This document shows positions 63,652-64,000 of a DNA stretch of 64,000 bases, in pieces (position 1 is the first letter of the stretch; the number at the start of each line of letters is the position of its first letter). The notes below the pieces were generated by a model. The model was not told the origin of the DNA, did not search any database, and saw only the letters and a program-made list of their open reading frames with translations. Where the stretch lies: contig CAIYBN010000040.1 of NCBI GenBank assembly GCA_903924465.1, positions 93,481-157,480 of the forward strand, written 5' to 3'. This stretch comes from an uncultured Myxococcales bacterium. GTDB lineage: Bacteria > Myxococcota_A > UBA9042. A program made the position numbers and the translations under genes.

Positions 63652-63819
63652 CTATGCGTGAGCGCATCCGAAGTCAACGAGTTTGTTCGCGCCTGATGCA
63701 GAAAGATGCACCCAGCGTCTGGCGCTGCCGATGCGCGCGAGGCGCTCCCAGCCGGTGCACTGCGGGCAGGCCTCGCAGAGCAATCGCGTGCAACGACGGA
63801 TTCGTGTTGGTGTATTCAT
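63652..63819 (-). CDS. Short Cys-rich ORF upstream of the transposase
   Basis: This 55-codon ORF starts with ATG 63819 and GGAGC 6 nt before it, and ends 30 bp before the transposase start. It encodes a basic peptide with the pattern CTRLLCEACPQC near its N-terminus, a zinc-finger-like arrangement. Classical IS1 elements carry a small zinc-finger regulator (InsA) in front of the transposase; a link to that role is inferred from position and cysteines only. Confidence 0.45.
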   Translation of the reverse strand: MNTPTRIRRCTRLLCEACPQCTGWERLARIGSARRWVHLSASGANKLVDFGCAHA

Positions 63820-63881
63820 GGCAAAGCTCCACGGATGCGTACGCTCGCGCGACGCGGTTCAGGGCGCATCCGCAGACTGAT

Positions 63882-64000
63882 TCAAGCCGCCCGTAGCGCC
63901 ACCGCCGGCTCGCACCGCCACGCCGCCCGCAGCGCCAGCATCGGCGGGCTTCCAGCGTGACTCCACCGAATCCCCGACCGCTTCATCCGCTGCTGCATCA
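63882..64000 (-). mobile_element. C-terminal end of a second transposase-like gene, partial
   Basis: The minus-strand frame entering from the right edge ends at a TGA at 63882. The last 39 codons include QQRMKRSGIRWSHAGSPP and MLALRAAW, which resemble the C-terminal RMxxSGxRWS...LR segment of ISKra4/UPF0236-type transposases. Only the tail is visible, so the call is tentative. It lies upstream of the IS1-type gene on the same strand. Confidence 0.45.

Overview
The window is GC-rich, gene-dense bacterial chromosome with 49 protein-coding genes that I can support, three of them partial or very small. I saw no rRNA, tRNA or CRISPR array. Many Cys-anchored lipoproteins carry Asp/Ala/Thr-rich linkers. 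There are also PEGA, kelch and TPR proteins, a PilF/Tgl-like lipoprotein inside the division cluster, a PASTA-tailed FtsI and a MurE with the meso-DAP DNPR motif. Together these suggest a Gram-negative member of the Myxococcota or a related former deltaproteobacterial lineage. That placement is inference; no marker pins it down.

Layout. 1-4567 (minus): an operon reading from a propeller/phosphoesterase lipoprotein to a parvulin-type lipoprotein to a phosphate-porin-like outer-membrane protein cut by the window edge. 4736-7660: a small outer-membrane-type protein, a NUDT19-like NUDIX hydrolase and a hydrolase-like lipoprotein. 8073-24387 (plus): a long dcw (division and cell wall) cluster, mraZ-rsmH-ftsL-TPR lipoprotein-ftsI-murE-murF-mraY-ftsW-murG-ftsQ-ftsA-ftsZ-small membrane protein. 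murD, murC, murB and ddl are absent from their usual places. 24452-27503 (minus): purM followed by two tandem paralogous exported coiled-coil proteins. 27682-32471: a J-domain/TPR protein, a lipoprotein, rsmD-queA and a TetR regulator with two palindromic operators. 32499-39115 (plus): a C45-type Ntn-hydrolase, then ppk1, ppx and apaH, a polyphosphate/dinucleotide group. 39167-42352: an acyl-CoA carboxyltransferase, a small lipoprotein and an SPFH lipoprotein. 42956-44815: a GH31 glycosidase lipoprotein. 44819-50625 (minus): a PEGA protein, a kelch-like lipoprotein, a DUF2723/GT117 membrane protein and a lipase. 50749-54830 (plus): an unrecognised 523-aa protein, rho with a C-rich leader, and a sugar-nucleotide epimerase. 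54973-61986 (minus): SDR, acyltransferase, lon, orphan histidine kinase and a double Spy/CpxP-like protein. 62159-64000: a small membrane protein, an IS1-type transposase with a tiny Cys-rich ORF upstream, and the tail of a second transposase-like gene at the edge.

How it fits together. The dcw block makes lipid II precursors, exports and cross-links them, and builds the Z ring. Its first gene, mraZ, encodes the cluster repressor, and two TGGGA repeats at exactly 10-bp spacing lie just after the candidate promoter. Phosphate and polyphosphate recur as a theme: phosphoesterase and porin, ppk1, ppx, apaH, NUDIX, and a Pho-box-like repeat before ppk1. lon, the histidine kinase and the Spy-like protein suggest an envelope and protein quality-control group.

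I found no defence island or obviously new multi-gene machine. The best candidates for something undescribed are the TPR lipoprotein embedded in the dcw cluster, the paired coiled-coil exported paralogs, the J-domain protein with GTGQF repeats, the nested AGTTGAC inverted repeats between rsmH and ftsL, and the two-palindrome TetR control region.
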